Source: Solibacillus sp. FSL R7-0668 (GTDB taxonomy: Bacteria > Bacillota > Bacilli > Bacillales_A > Planococcaceae). From it: a stretch of 64,000 nucleotides of DNA. Each line of letters opens with the position of its first letter. Positions within the stretch are counted from its first letter, which is position 1. The notes under the pieces are model-generated. The model was not told the DNA's origin, made no database searches, and saw only the letters and a list, made by a program, of their open reading frames with translations. The stretch covers positions 1,986,001-2,050,000 of the forward strand of contig NZ_JBBOUU010000001.1 in assembly GCF_038006205.1 (NCBI RefSeq), written 5' to 3'. Of the stretch, positions 1 to 8,171 are shown piece after piece. The position numbers and the translations under genes were made by a program.

Positions 1-435
1 ATCAACGGCCCCGATAAATTGCTGCGCTTCTTGGAAATTCAAATAGACCGGCTGTCGTTTCCCAATTTTCGGGGTTTCTAAATGTTCAGCAGGATTCTCC
101 TCCAGTAAGCGCCGTTTCCCTTTTAAATATTTGAAAAAGGACTTTAATGTAGCAACCTTGCGTGCACGCGATGCTGCCGAATTGCCACGCTGCACCTCAC
201 AATATTCCATAAATAAATATAAGTCCTCCAGCGCTAATTCTTTGATGCTATCAATCGTCACGTCAGAAATATCAATCTTATGTATGTTCTTCATATCAAG
301 GTCCTGCTCGATCGCTTTAATAAAACGCAAAAATAAAATTAAATCATATTCATATTCTTTTCGAGTACGAGGAGATTTCCCGGTAATCGTCGTTAAGTAA
401 ATTAAAAAGTCTCGTAAATATTTTGGCAGTTTCAT
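1..435 (-). CDS. Tyrosine recombinase/integrase, N-terminal part (runs off the window)
   Basis: Translating the minus strand from ATG at 435 gives 145 codons open to the window edge, starting MKLPKYLRDFLIYLTTITGK. The SD 'aaagggag' lies about 10 nt upstream. A predicted N-terminal SAM-like core-binding domain is present: a 'SPRTRKEYEYDL' helix, then 'SRARKVATLKSFFKYL' and 'NPAEHLETPKIGKRQP', the usual linker into the catalytic domain of XerC/D-type tyrosine recombinases. The catalytic R-H-R-Y residues would lie beyond the window, so activity cannot be judged. Family knowledge: such enzymes resolve chromosome dimers or integrate elements by strand exchange. A perfect 16-bp palindrome lies 38 bp upstream of the start. 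Whether this is a housekeeping Xer or an element-borne integrase is not decidable here. Confidence 0.85.
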   Translation of the reverse strand, partial: MKLPKYLRDFLIYLTTITGKSPRTRKEYEYDLILFLRFIKAIEQDLDMKNIHKIDISDVTIDSIKELALEDLYLFMEYCEVQRGNSAASRARKVATLKSFFKYLKGKRRLLEENPAEHLETPKIGKRQPVYLNFQEAQQFIGAVD

Positions 436-473
436 AGATATAAATCTCCCTTTCTAAGTTCAATTATAGCACG

Positions 474-509
474 AAAAACGTTCCCAAATTTATATTTGGG
501 AACGTTTTT
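474..509. repeat. Perfect 16-bp inverted repeat with a 4-base loop
   Basis: The left arm (474-489) and right arm (494-509) are exact reverse complements around TTAT. The arms run from A5-CG through a TTCCC core and end in T5, so the element looks like an intrinsic terminator on both strands. It lies 38 bp upstream of the recombinase start and over 200 bp upstream of the divergent gene at 721, so it ends no visible gene. It may be a leader terminator, an operator or a recombination site. Confidence 0.8.
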
Positions 510-720
510 AAAGAAATGGACGATTTTCGGTGAATTTTGGGAGAAAATAGCCCTTTTTAGGAACGTACATTCCCTTTTAGTGATTTCGCATTCAGACGAA
601 GTGAAATAATGATTTGCGGGTGCTAGTGCGTCTCGATTTGTCTGAGGTGGATTTTACAGACGATGGCGAAAGGGGTTATTTTTGAGTGATTATCGGGAAT
701 ATTTCAAAGGGGGTGATTCA

Positions 721-2142
721 ATGCAATCTGTGGAAAGTCATTATATATTCTATTATCCATTTAATTATCGGCAATTTCATTTTAAAGAATTAACCGAAAC
801 TTTAAACAAAAATCACTTTTATCATTTTCGGATAAAGCAAGAAAAAATGCATGAAGCGCTATATGGACCCGATGTTCAAATTAACTATCAATTATTGGAG
901 CAGTTCTACTTCCCTTTTATTGAGGAAAAATTGCTGAATGATCGTGTTTCGCTTGTTCACTTTAACCGCTTTTCAAAAGATATTGGAGAAACCGGCCATA
1001 TGCAAACCAAGTTTTGTAATATTAAGTTTACATTGCATAGTGCTGATATTAATTTATGCCCTTTTGGAATTGGTATTATTGCGCTAAGAATTCAACTGCA
1101 TGATGTTCCTGATGTAACAACCGCATTGTCGTTCGCCCATTTTTTCCGCGTGTTACTTCCTAAAATCGATGAAGAACTTGGTGCACAATTATTTTTAGGT
1201 GAGCTACCGTATCAGCATACAGAGCAGCTAATATTAGAAAAGATTGCACCATTTTTATCTTATTTCTTTATTGATTATCAAAGGCAAAAAGCGAGTGCAA
1301 GTAAAATGCCATTTTTTGAGGATGAGCGGATGTATGTCAGCGGCTTTATGCAAGTAGATCCTACAATTGTATTAACCGATGAGCTATTATACCGTGCGGG
1401 CCAATTGAATGGCTATGATGAAACAGGGGCGGCCTACATTTCAAGTACTAACCCTGATTATATTCGGGCATTTGTCGATGAACATTTGTATATGCGCTGG
1501 ATGCCAGATTTTGCTATTATGACAACATTACAGAGCCATATGCAACTAACAACGATACAGGATGCACGCTTAGACAAATATTTGTGCAATTTTCATTCAA
1601 TCTCGTATTATAATGTGCTTATCCACTATTTTTATAAGATGATGCTCCTAAAATTAGCGTTTGAACATAGTGAGTTGAAGTTTTCGAAGGATAAAGATAT
1701 TGTCGAAGAATTGATCGAACAAATAACAAAATTTGCTTCACGTTACTACTTTTCTGAAGTATCAGTTCGAACGGAAGGGAAAGAAATGGCTCAGTTTTTC
1801 AGGAAAACATTTCGTATAGATGCCCAATATCGTGAAATCAAAGAAACGCTCGATGAACTCTATCGCATACAGGAAGATCGTTCGACGGATCGTTTAAATG
1901 AATTGATTTTTATTTTAACTGTGTTTAGTATGATTTCAGGTATTTATGGTATGAATCTTGTCATAGATAAATTAGATAAGCCTTTTGAATTTTCGAATGT
2001 TTGGTCATTTACATTTTTTGAATGGGTAGCCTTTCTATTAACTATTGTCGGTCTTGCGATATCCATTCTATTAGTTGGGAACCAAATTCGAAATCTATTA
2101 ACAAGCTATATTGAACGCAAGCGCCGCGCACGAAGTCAATGA
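721..2142 (+). CDS. CorA-like membrane protein (divergent)
   Basis: The chosen start is ATG 721, preceded by 'aaagggggtg'; an upstream in-frame TTG at 682 lacks an SD. The product is 473 aa. The last ~70 residues hold two membrane segments, and the first ends in 'SGIYGMN', which matches the YGMN signature of CorA-type Mg2+/Co2+ channels. The second segment follows a short acidic loop and is trailed by a basic tail. The long soluble N-terminal part is rich in Phe and Tyr and is not recognisable as a standard CorA funnel by eye. The helices before the membrane ('LDELYRIQEDRSTDRLNELI') resemble the CorA stalk. I infer a divalent-cation channel-like protein; substrate unknown. A terminator follows directly, so it is monocistronic. 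Confidence 0.7.
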   Translation: MQSVESHYIFYYPFNYRQFHFKELTETLNKNHFYHFRIKQEKMHEALYGPDVQINYQLLEQFYFPFIEEKLLNDRVSLVHFNRFSKDIGETGHMQTKFCNIKFTLHSADINLCPFGIGIIALRIQLHDVPDVTTALSFAHFFRVLLPKIDEELGAQLFLGELPYQHTEQLILEKIAPFLSYFFIDYQRQKASASKMPFFEDERMYVSGFMQVDPTIVLTDELLYRAGQLNGYDETGAAYISSTNPDYIRAFVDEHLYMRWMPDFAIMTTLQSHMQLTTIQDARLDKYLCNFHSISYYNVLIHYFYKMMLLKLAFEHSELKFSKDKDIVEELIEQITKFASRYYFSEVSVRTEGKEMAQFFRKTFRIDAQYREIKETLDELYRIQEDRSTDRLNELIFILTVFSMISGIYGMNLVIDKLDKPFEFSNVWSFTFFEWVAFLLTIVGLAISILLVGNQIRNLLTSYIERKRRARSQ

Positions 2143-2180
2143 AAAAGCAGCTTCGTTTTAAGGAACGAGGCTGCTTTTAT
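2143..2180 (+). terminator. Intrinsic terminator after the CorA-like gene
   Basis: AAAAGCAGC and GCTGCTTTT arms enclose a GC-poor inner stem immediately after the TGA stop. The right arm ends in a T run. The hairpin also reads as a terminator for the minus-strand gene ending at 2180. Confidence 0.75.
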
Positions 2181-2314
2181 TATTGCCCTACAAACATCTT
2201 ATATAAAATAAAGAGGGTAATTATAAGAAGTGTAAATTTAAGTACTTTACTTACAATTTTAAAGATAAGCGGAATGAAAATAAACAGCAAAATTAAAAGA
2301 ATAATAACTTCCAT
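2180..2314 (-). CDS. Small hydrophobic membrane protein (44 aa)
   Basis: ATG at 2314-2312 follows the TAA stop of the upstream gene with no gap. It opens a 44-codon frame, MEVIILLILLFIFIPLIFKI..., ending TAA at 2180. The sequence is one or two hydrophobic helices separated by 'VSKVLK'. The tight TAA-ATG junction suggests translational coupling with the 133-aa gene, and a terminator lies right after the stop. I do not recognise the family and its function is unknown. The evidence for it is an intact frame, membrane character and operon placement. Confidence 0.6.
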   Translation of the reverse strand: MEVIILLILLFIFIPLIFKIVSKVLKFTLLIITLFILYKMFVGQ

Positions 2315-2716
2315 TTATACAAATAACGTTAACGTTTGACCGTTACGCTCTACTTTCCAATTTGATGAAACGATTGTTCGAATTTGCTGTTCGACGTCTG
2401 CGGATGCAGGAACATTTCGCAAGCCGTTCCCCTCCTCTAATGTATCGTATTGCTCTACCGGAATATGAAAGCGCATATGCAAAATATTACGCAAGCCATT
2501 AATCGTTAAAAATTTGATGGTATAAATATCCGTGTAGGCTTGTTTGAATGTATCAAAATCCGTATCATAAAGGGATTTAAGTACTGAAAAATCAAAGCTT
2601 TCGTCTATTGGAAAAGTAATCTCATTTTCTTTCAATTGCTCACTAACTTGCTCAAATGAAAGAGCATGAGCTTTTAATAGTTCAATCCCATAAGCCTCCA
2701 TCATCGAAATGGCCAT
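2315..2716 (-). CDS. Hypothetical protein (133 aa)
   Basis: ATG at 2716 is preceded by 'aaggggg' 9 nt upstream. The 133-aa product is soluble, mildly acidic and mostly helical in appearance, with no signal peptide, membrane segment or metal motif. The central part 'LYDTDFDTFKQAYTDIYTIK' and the tail 'VERNGQTLTLFV' give no family I recognise. It lies downstream of the degenerate recombinase gene (42-bp gap) and is coupled to the small membrane-protein gene after it, so the three may be one transcript. It is probably a lineage-specific hypothetical. Confidence 0.75.
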   Translation of the reverse strand: MAISMMEAYGIELLKAHALSFEQVSEQLKENEITFPIDESFDFSVLKSLYDTDFDTFKQAYTDIYTIKFLTINGLRNILHMRFHIPVEQYDTLEEGNGLRNVPASADVEQQIRTIVSSNWKVERNGQTLTLFV

Positions 2717-2758
2717 CGTTCGTTTCCCCCTTCGTTGTTTTTTTCTATTGTAACATAA

Positions 2759-3628
2759 TTATTTTCCGTTATGGTTAAATCTTTGTCCGCGCTCATCTAA
2801 CACCCATTTCCGAGCATAGCCAAATTGCTTGTATAAGTCAAAGTCCTCGGATTTCTTGAGTTCCTCTTGAATCGCATGATAACGCATATTGGTAGCGGTT
2901 ACTTTAAAGCCAAGCTGTTCAGACATCGCTTTATAAATTCGCTCAACTGTTTTTACGCTAATCGGCTCCCCTAGCTTATTACCAACTCCGAGCCAAATAT
3001 GTGGCGAATGCTTCGGGAGTGGCATAAAGGCATTTGTATGTAGCTGGTAGCGTTGTAAAAGTGCAAATAGCTCCTTTGAAATAGGTAAAATGCGGAATGA
3101 CTTCGACGCGATTACAGTCAATTCCATTGTTTCTTCATCAAGATGCTTCCATTGCATACGCACAAGTTCGGCTGGTTTTAAGGCGAGTTCGGCAATTGTA
3201 TAGACAATCGCGGTGTTGCGCAATGCAAGCCAGGCATGTTCTTCATTCAATGCAATATCATATTGATGCGGCCAAAAGCTTAGCGCCTGCTGCAACTGCT
3301 TTTTTGGTAAAACAGCCAGTACGGTCGGTTCTTTAGCAAGCTTTTGCAAATACTGTTCGTTATAAACGGTAATGACCCCACGCATTTGTAGGAAGAGTAA
3401 AAATTGGCGAATTGCTGCGAACTTACGGTTGACCGAGTTCGTAGATGAATACAGTGCTTGAATTTCTGCTGTATAGCTTTGTAATGCTTCATTTATATTC
3501 TCTGCATTTTTGGTAATGCTCGCAAATTGATTGGCATCAATTGTATATTGTTTCACGGTATGAAAGGATTTATTCAATGACCTTAAATAGGCTTCAAACG
3601 CTTGAACATTCGGTGTGAAATCAAGCAT
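2759..3628 (-). CDS. Tyrosine-recombinase-like protein with degenerate active site
   Basis: ATG at 3628 has SD 'aaggagtg'. The 289-aa product has the two-part integrase layout: an N-terminal core-binding region ('SVNRKFAAIRQFLLFLQMRG', residues ~65-85) and a C-terminal catalytic-like fold. In active enzymes the first catalytic Arg sits in 'TGLRxxEL'. Here the equivalent is 'ELALKPAELVRMQW', with Lys at that place. The box II motif HxxR reads 'TNMRYHAI', keeping Arg but with Thr in place of the first His. No clear nucleophilic Tyr motif is visible near the end. From family knowledge these changes should impair recombination, so a DNA-binding or structural role is possible. Misalignment by eye is a risk. 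Confidence 0.75.
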   Translation of the reverse strand: MLDFTPNVQAFEAYLRSLNKSFHTVKQYTIDANQFASITKNAENINEALQSYTAEIQALYSSTNSVNRKFAAIRQFLLFLQMRGVITVYNEQYLQKLAKEPTVLAVLPKKQLQQALSFWPHQYDIALNEEHAWLALRNTAIVYTIAELALKPAELVRMQWKHLDEETMELTVIASKSFRILPISKELFALLQRYQLHTNAFMPLPKHSPHIWLGVGNKLGEPISVKTVERIYKAMSEQLGFKVTATNMRYHAIQEELKKSEDFDLYKQFGYARKWVLDERGQRFNHNGK

Positions 3629-3801
3629 ATTTCTTCACTCCTTTGCCTTTATTGTAGCATGTACGACGTTGTAATTTGAAATATGTGTAATCAAAAATGC
3701 TTAAACAATACGCATTTTTACTCGAAAATTCTAAATTGCATGTTACTTGCTATCAAAGTAGGCTATAATGAGCGATAAAGTGAAGCTTAGGAGGAAAAAC
3801 A

Positions 3802-4599
3802 ATGCAAGTACGAACGACAAGACTTGAGGCGGAAGAAGCTAAAATTATTTATCAAGAAACAGCGGGCCTTGCAATTATTACGATTCATCGTCCACAATTA
3901 AAAAACGCATTAACGGCTAATATGTGGGATCAATTAGCCAAAATCGCATTAAGCACATTAGAAAATCCAAAAAACAAAGTATTATTACTACGTGGCTCTG
4001 GTGAAAACTTCACAGCAGGCTCCGATATTAAAGAATTCAATTCCATTTCCTTAGAGAAGGCCGAAGAAGCATTCATACATATGGAGCGTACGATTTCAAC
4101 GATTGAAAATTTACCGATTCCTGTGATCGGCGTCATTAATGGTCCTGCAATGGGAGCTGGTCTAGAATTAGCACTTGCATGTGATATCCGAATTGGGTCA
4201 GATAAAGCAAAAATGGGAATCCCTGTTGGTAAATTAGGGATTACATTAAACAATAAATTTGCAAAACGCCTTGTCGATTTAGTAGGTCCATCTGCAACGA
4301 AGGATTTTGTCTTTACTGGCCGTATGTATAAAGCAGAAGAAGCATATAAAGCGGGTATGTTAAATTATTTAGTCGCAGAAAAGGATTTAAATCGCTTTGC
4401 TATCCGTATGGGGAAACTGGTAGCCGGCATGTCTCCAGATTCATTAGTAGCTGTCAAACGCTCGGTGAAGGAATGCATCGATTCAACACCAGCCTTATGG
4501 GAAGGTTCAACACCATTTGTTTCTCAAACTGATTTTGCGGAAGGCGTACGAGCATTTGTCGAAAAGCGTCAGCCACAGTTTACTCGTAAATTAAAATAA
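3802..4599 (+). CDS. Enoyl-CoA hydratase/isomerase family protein
   Basis: ATG 3802 follows a perfect 'aggagg' 6 nt upstream. The 265-aa product matches the crotonase fold: 'FTAGSDIKEFNSI' (oxyanion-hole loop) and 'GPAMGAGLELALACDIRIGS', followed by 'AKMGIPVGKLGIT'. The first catalytic Glu of hydratases (in GLELAL) is present. The second, normally in 'F.xPE', is Val here. From family knowledge this fits an isomerase or another crotonase rather than a classical short-chain hydratase. It probably acts on acyl-CoA in the cytoplasm, but the substrate cannot be deduced. It is a single gene with its own terminator. Confidence 0.88.
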   Translation: MQVRTTRLEAEEAKIIYQETAGLAIITIHRPQLKNALTANMWDQLAKIALSTLENPKNKVLLLRGSGENFTAGSDIKEFNSISLEKAEEAFIHMERTISTIENLPIPVIGVINGPAMGAGLELALACDIRIGSDKAKMGIPVGKLGITLNNKFAKRLVDLVGPSATKDFVFTGRMYKAEEAYKAGMLNYLVAEKDLNRFAIRMGKLVAGMSPDSLVAVKRSVKECIDSTPALWEGSTPFVSQTDFAEGVRAFVEKRQPQFTRKLK

Positions 4600-4607
4600 T
4601 CCCAACC

Positions 4608-4646
4608 ATCCACTCAATGCGTATACAAGGCTTGAGTGGATTTTTT
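4608..4646 (+). terminator. Intrinsic terminator after crotonase gene
   Basis: ATCCACTCAA and TTGAGTGGAT arms with a 14-base loop are followed by T6. Confidence 0.85.
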
Positions 4647-4669
4647 GGTGTCTGTCAATGTCCACAAAC

Positions 4670-5488
4670 CTAATGAGCATGGGCTTTCGTTTCGATGCCA
4701 AATACATAGATATCAATTTGCTCTGGCTCCATCTGAAAATGAACGAAAAAGCTGTCTGCTATCGCTTGCTGTAACGCTAAAATTTGCTCTGGTAATGAAT
4801 AATTTACCGGAGCCCCTAAATAAATGCCAAATGAGATGCGCGGTACTTGATTGACGACACATTGCAAATGCTGAATGCGCGTCACATGAGGATCGGCTTC
4901 CACCACATGCTTGACAATGTCCATATAGACCGATTTGGCAATAGTAATCGATTGCTGATGAAAATCTGGACGTACAAGTGTCGTTTCACCAATCTTTACA
5001 CGATTAGGCGCAAAAATATCCATGCCCCGCTGTATAAAGCGTTTGAAAAAGTTTTGCTCCACTTGGCGAAATGGAACCGGCATTAGATGCTGTCCTTGAA
5101 TTTCTCGAACAAAACGCGCTCGCTGGATGTCCTTTGCTGAACGAATATCCTCGACTTGATAATAATGAGCAATATCTCCTAAACCTAAGCGTTCAGCAAT
5201 TTTCTTCGTCATGTTCGTTGATGTGCCGATCAGTAAAATTGAAGGGATTTCGTATTTATGTAAAGCATTTAATACTTCTGTTCGATGTGACTCATCGTCA
5301 AAAATCGCACGTCGTACTGCACGTAATGCCGATTTCTCGAATTTTGCCGAAGTACCTGCTACCTTTTCGCCATCAATAATGAGTAAGCCATCATCAATAA
5401 TTGCTCGAATCTGATGATCATGCGCAAATTGTAGTGCACTCGTGCTTTTTCCTGTGCCACTCGCCCCACTTAATGAATATATTTCCAT
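4670..5488 (-). CDS. P-loop NTPase with C-terminal Asp23/Gls24-like region
   Basis: ATG at 5488 has a G-rich SD. The 272-aa product starts 'MEIYSLSGASGTGKSTSALQ', with Walker A GASGTGKST at residues 8-16. A hydrophobic strand 'AIIDDGLLIIDG' follows, which could carry a Walker B-type Asp. Residues ~180-268 ('SITIAKSVYMDIVKHVVE...', then 'QALQQAIADSF'-type helix and 'EQIDIYVFGI') resemble the alternating strand/helix pattern of Asp23/Gls24 envelope-stress proteins. The P-loop is seen directly; the Gls24 similarity is my inference. It may act as a nucleotide-sensing cytoplasmic protein. Neighbours on both sides are oppositely oriented, so it stands alone. Confidence 0.75.
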   Translation of the reverse strand: MEIYSLSGASGTGKSTSALQFAHDHQIRAIIDDGLLIIDGEKVAGTSAKFEKSALRAVRRAIFDDESHRTEVLNALHKYEIPSILLIGTSTNMTKKIAERLGLGDIAHYYQVEDIRSAKDIQRARFVREIQGQHLMPVPFRQVEQNFFKRFIQRGMDIFAPNRVKIGETTLVRPDFHQQSITIAKSVYMDIVKHVVEADPHVTRIQHLQCVVNQVPRISFGIYLGAPVNYSLPEQILALQQAIADSFFVHFQMEPEQIDIYVFGIETKAHAH

Positions 5489-5644
5489 ACCCTGCCCCCT
5501 ATTAAAAGTAGAAATTTGCTATTCTACCTCACATAAACGCTTTTGTGTAATGAATTAATTCGAAATTCTGATTTCCTCCCCATTATACTGTATGAGTATG
5601 ATAAAATGGGGCTTACATTTGAAAGTTTTAAGGAGTGTTTTACA

Positions 5645-6802
5645 TTGAATATCCAACCATCAAAAAAAATGTCTCTATTTGCCCCTGCAATTTTTGGAGA
5701 CTTAAAAAATCACGCAAAATTACAACAACAAAAAGGAATGGAACTAATCGATCTTAGCTTAGGAAGCCCCGATATTCCACCAGCTGAAAACTTACGCCAA
5801 AAGATGTCAGAATTAACAGCACTTTCATCTTCCTACGGTTACACACTTACGGGTATTCAAACATTTAACGAAGCAGTATGTCGCTATTATAAACGAGTAA
5901 ACGGTGTGGAGTTAACACCAGAAACAGAAGTGGTTCAAACAATCGGCTCACAAGAAGGTTTAGTTCATTTACCAGTCGCTTTCTGTGATCCTGGCGATAT
6001 CGTCTTAACGACAAACCCAGCCTATGTTGCCTATGATGCCGGTATTCATTTAGCAGGTGCAACACCGTACTACATGCCACTAACTAAGGAAAACAACTAT
6101 TTACCTGACTTAAAGGCTGTTCCTGAAGAGGTGTTACATAAGGCAAAATTATTGATATTAAACCTACCAGGTAATCCTGTGCCTGCGATGCCATCATTAG
6201 AATATTTTGAAGAAGTTGTTGCATTCGCTAAAAAATATAATATTATCGTGTTACATGACGCAGCCTATTCAGAATTCTACTTTAAAGGCGATGCGCCGAT
6301 TAGCTTCCTAGCAACACCTGGTGCAAAAGAAGTTGGCTTAGAGATTAATTCCTTATCTAAAAGCTTCAGCCTAGCTGGTACACGTATTGCCTATATTGTT
6401 GGGAATGCTGAACTCGTCGGTATTATGAAGCAATTAAAATCAAACTTGGACTTCGGGATTTTCGAGCCAATCCAACAGGTTGCTGCGCTTGCACTTGATA
6501 ACGCGGAAGTGGTGACAGCCGAGCTTCGTAAAACGTTCTCAGCACGTCATAAAACACTAATGGAAGGCTTACAGTCAATTGGCTGGGAAGTTGCCCCAAG
6601 TGACGGAGGGATGTTCGTTTGGGCACAATATCCACAAGATATGAACTGTGTCGACTTTGCATTTAAAGCCATTGAAGAAACAGGCGTTGTTATGGTTCCC
6701 GGAACAGTATTTGGCTCTGCCGGTGAAGGCTATATGCGTTTAGCATTAGTACAACCAGTTGAAACATTACAAAAAGCTGTCGCACGTTTAGCGACATTAT
6801 AA
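5645..6802 (+). CDS. PLP-dependent class I/II aminotransferase
   Basis: The chosen start is TTG 5645, preceded by 'aaggag' about 9 nt upstream; the longer frame from 5543 lacks an SD. The 385-aa product has the fold type I aminotransferase motifs. 'GYTLTGIQTF' lies near the N-terminus, 'NPAYVAYDAG' in the large domain, 'LHDAAYSEF' carries the Asp that contacts the PLP pyridine, and 'SLSKSFSLAGTRIAY' holds the Schiff-base Lys (about residue 238). The usual 'NPNNPTGA' reads 'LPGNPVPA'. It resembles LL-diaminopimelate aminotransferase/PatA-like enzymes. The exact substrate is inference; the dapF gene in the window makes a lysine/DAP role conceivable but unproven. Confidence 0.88.
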   Translation: MNIQPSKKMSLFAPAIFGDLKNHAKLQQQKGMELIDLSLGSPDIPPAENLRQKMSELTALSSSYGYTLTGIQTFNEAVCRYYKRVNGVELTPETEVVQTIGSQEGLVHLPVAFCDPGDIVLTTNPAYVAYDAGIHLAGATPYYMPLTKENNYLPDLKAVPEEVLHKAKLLILNLPGNPVPAMPSLEYFEEVVAFAKKYNIIVLHDAAYSEFYFKGDAPISFLATPGAKEVGLEINSLSKSFSLAGTRIAYIVGNAELVGIMKQLKSNLDFGIFEPIQQVAALALDNAEVVTAELRKTFSARHKTLMEGLQSIGWEVAPSDGGMFVWAQYPQDMNCVDFAFKAIEETGVVMVPGTVFGSAGEGYMRLALVQPVETLQKAVARLATL

Positions 6803-6810
6803 TAAAACGA

Positions 6811-6847
6811 AAGAGCATTCGATTTTGTGTCGAATGCTCTTTTTGGT
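6811..6847. terminator. Bidirectional terminator between aminotransferase and AI-2E permease genes
   Basis: AAGAGCATTCGA (6811-6822) pairs with TCGAATGCTCTT (6831-6842), with T5 on the right and an A run on the left. It can serve both convergent genes. Confidence 0.85.
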
Positions 6848-6865
6848 TATTCCCTATTCATTTTG

Positions 6866-8095
6866 TTAATCCATATTTTCATAATGATTGGTATCGTCCG
6901 TTTGGAACCGATTATAACGTATTTTAAATAAACGATAAAGATGGGTTATGAGCACTTTAATGATCGCATAGCCAGGTATACCAAGAATAACACCAGGAAC
7001 ACCAAATAATGCGCCAGCTGTTAATAATACGAAAATAATCGAAATTGGGTGAATGCTTAGTGATTTCCCCATAATTTGTGGTGAAATAAATTTCCCTTCG
7101 ATTAATTGAACAATTGTCCACACAATCGCTAATTTGATAAGCAGCCATGGTGAATTAACAATGGCAATAATTGCTGCAGGCGTTGCAGCAATCATAGGCC
7201 CTAAATAAGGAACCACGCTTGTAATCATCGCCAGGAAACCCAGTAAAAGTGCATAAGGCATACCAATAATTAAAAAGCCAATTGTCATCATGACACCAAT
7301 GCAAAATGATACTAAAATTTGTCCTTGTATATAGGAGCTAATTTGCTTATCCATATCATGTAACACTGCACCTATTTCCTCACGCATGCGCGGCGGGAAT
7401 AAAAACAAGATGAAGCGCGGCATCTTTTCGCCCTCATACAATAAGTAAAACGTAATAAATGGAACAATAACAAGTGACAGAACAAAGCCAGTTATAGCAG
7501 ATACAAAGCCAGTAATACCTGAGGCGATACCTGTTGCGACCGCTGTTAGTGTTTCTTTTACTGTATTAATAAAGTCATCCGTAAATTTCGTCAAAAATTC
7601 ATTATAGTTGAAGTTAATTTTCCCAAAATATTCATCAAAATGTGAGTTATTTAAAAACGTTATGATATCGTTCGCAAAGGTCATTAATACGAGCGGAAAC
7701 TCTTGCACTAAGTTGGTAAACTGATCACGTAAGAATGGGAAAACTAATATAACGAGTAAAACCATTAACGCAATAACAACTAAATATAAGATTAAAATCG
7801 CTAATGCACGTGGTATTTTCCAATGTAAAAGTAACTTTAATGGTGGGCGCAATAAATAAAATAAGATAACACCGAGCACACCAGGTAAAATAATCATTTC
7901 AAATAAGACGTTTAATGGTTCAAAAATGAAAGAAATTTTATCGTACATAAAGATGATGCATCCAATAAGTAGGATGATCACAAGTAAGAATAATAAATTT
8001 TTCCCACCTAAAAAACGTATAAAATGCGATGCGAATAAATTTGATTTTTCTAGTGGTAATTTCTTACCTTTGTCTACTTCTCTTTCTCTTTCCAA
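6866..8095 (-). CDS. AI-2E family transporter (YdjX/YtvI-like permease)
   Basis: The start is placed at TTG 8095 after 'ggggtgg'; the frame extends to 8119 and the choice is not secure. The product is ~409 aa with about eight hydrophobic segments. A soluble region with 'FGKINFNYNEFLTKFTDDF' sits between early segments. The family region 'GVMMTIGFLIIGMPYALLLG', then 'SVVPYLGPMIAATPAAIIA' and 'ISPQIMGKSLSIHP' is typical of PF01594 (AI-2E transporter/YhhQ-type permeases). Members export small molecules or ions (some are Na+/H+ antiporters); the substrate here is unknown. A charged N-terminal leader precedes the first membrane segment. It is monocistronic. Confidence 0.88.
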   Translation of the reverse strand: MEREREVDKGKKLPLEKSNLFASHFIRFLGGKNLLFLLVIILLIGCIIFMYDKISFIFEPLNVLFEMIILPGVLGVILFYLLRPPLKLLLHWKIPRALAILILYLVVIALMVLLVILVFPFLRDQFTNLVQEFPLVLMTFANDIITFLNNSHFDEYFGKINFNYNEFLTKFTDDFINTVKETLTAVATGIASGITGFVSAITGFVLSLVIVPFITFYLLYEGEKMPRFILFLFPPRMREEIGAVLHDMDKQISSYIQGQILVSFCIGVMMTIGFLIIGMPYALLLGFLAMITSVVPYLGPMIAATPAAIIAIVNSPWLLIKLAIVWTIVQLIEGKFISPQIMGKSLSIHPISIIFVLLTAGALFGVPGVILGIPGYAIIKVLITHLYRLFKIRYNRFQTDDTNHYENMD

Positions 8096-8171
8096 AAGAC
8101 CACCCCAACATATCGACAAAATTAAACTATATCAATTATTTTAGCATGAATATAGGCCAATGAACTAATAG

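Noticed and set aside
131-400. 89-aa plus-strand frame at the left edge
   Set aside because: It overlaps the better minus-strand recombinase frame, which has an SD and recognisable domain; the plus frame looks low-complexity and has no SD.
2139-2339. 66-aa plus-strand frame after the CorA-like gene
   Set aside because: It starts in the terminator hairpin and lies opposite the small minus-strand gene; no SD.
3097-3336. 79-aa plus-strand frame inside the degenerate recombinase
   Set aside because: Shadow frame opposite a gene with SD and full-length domain.
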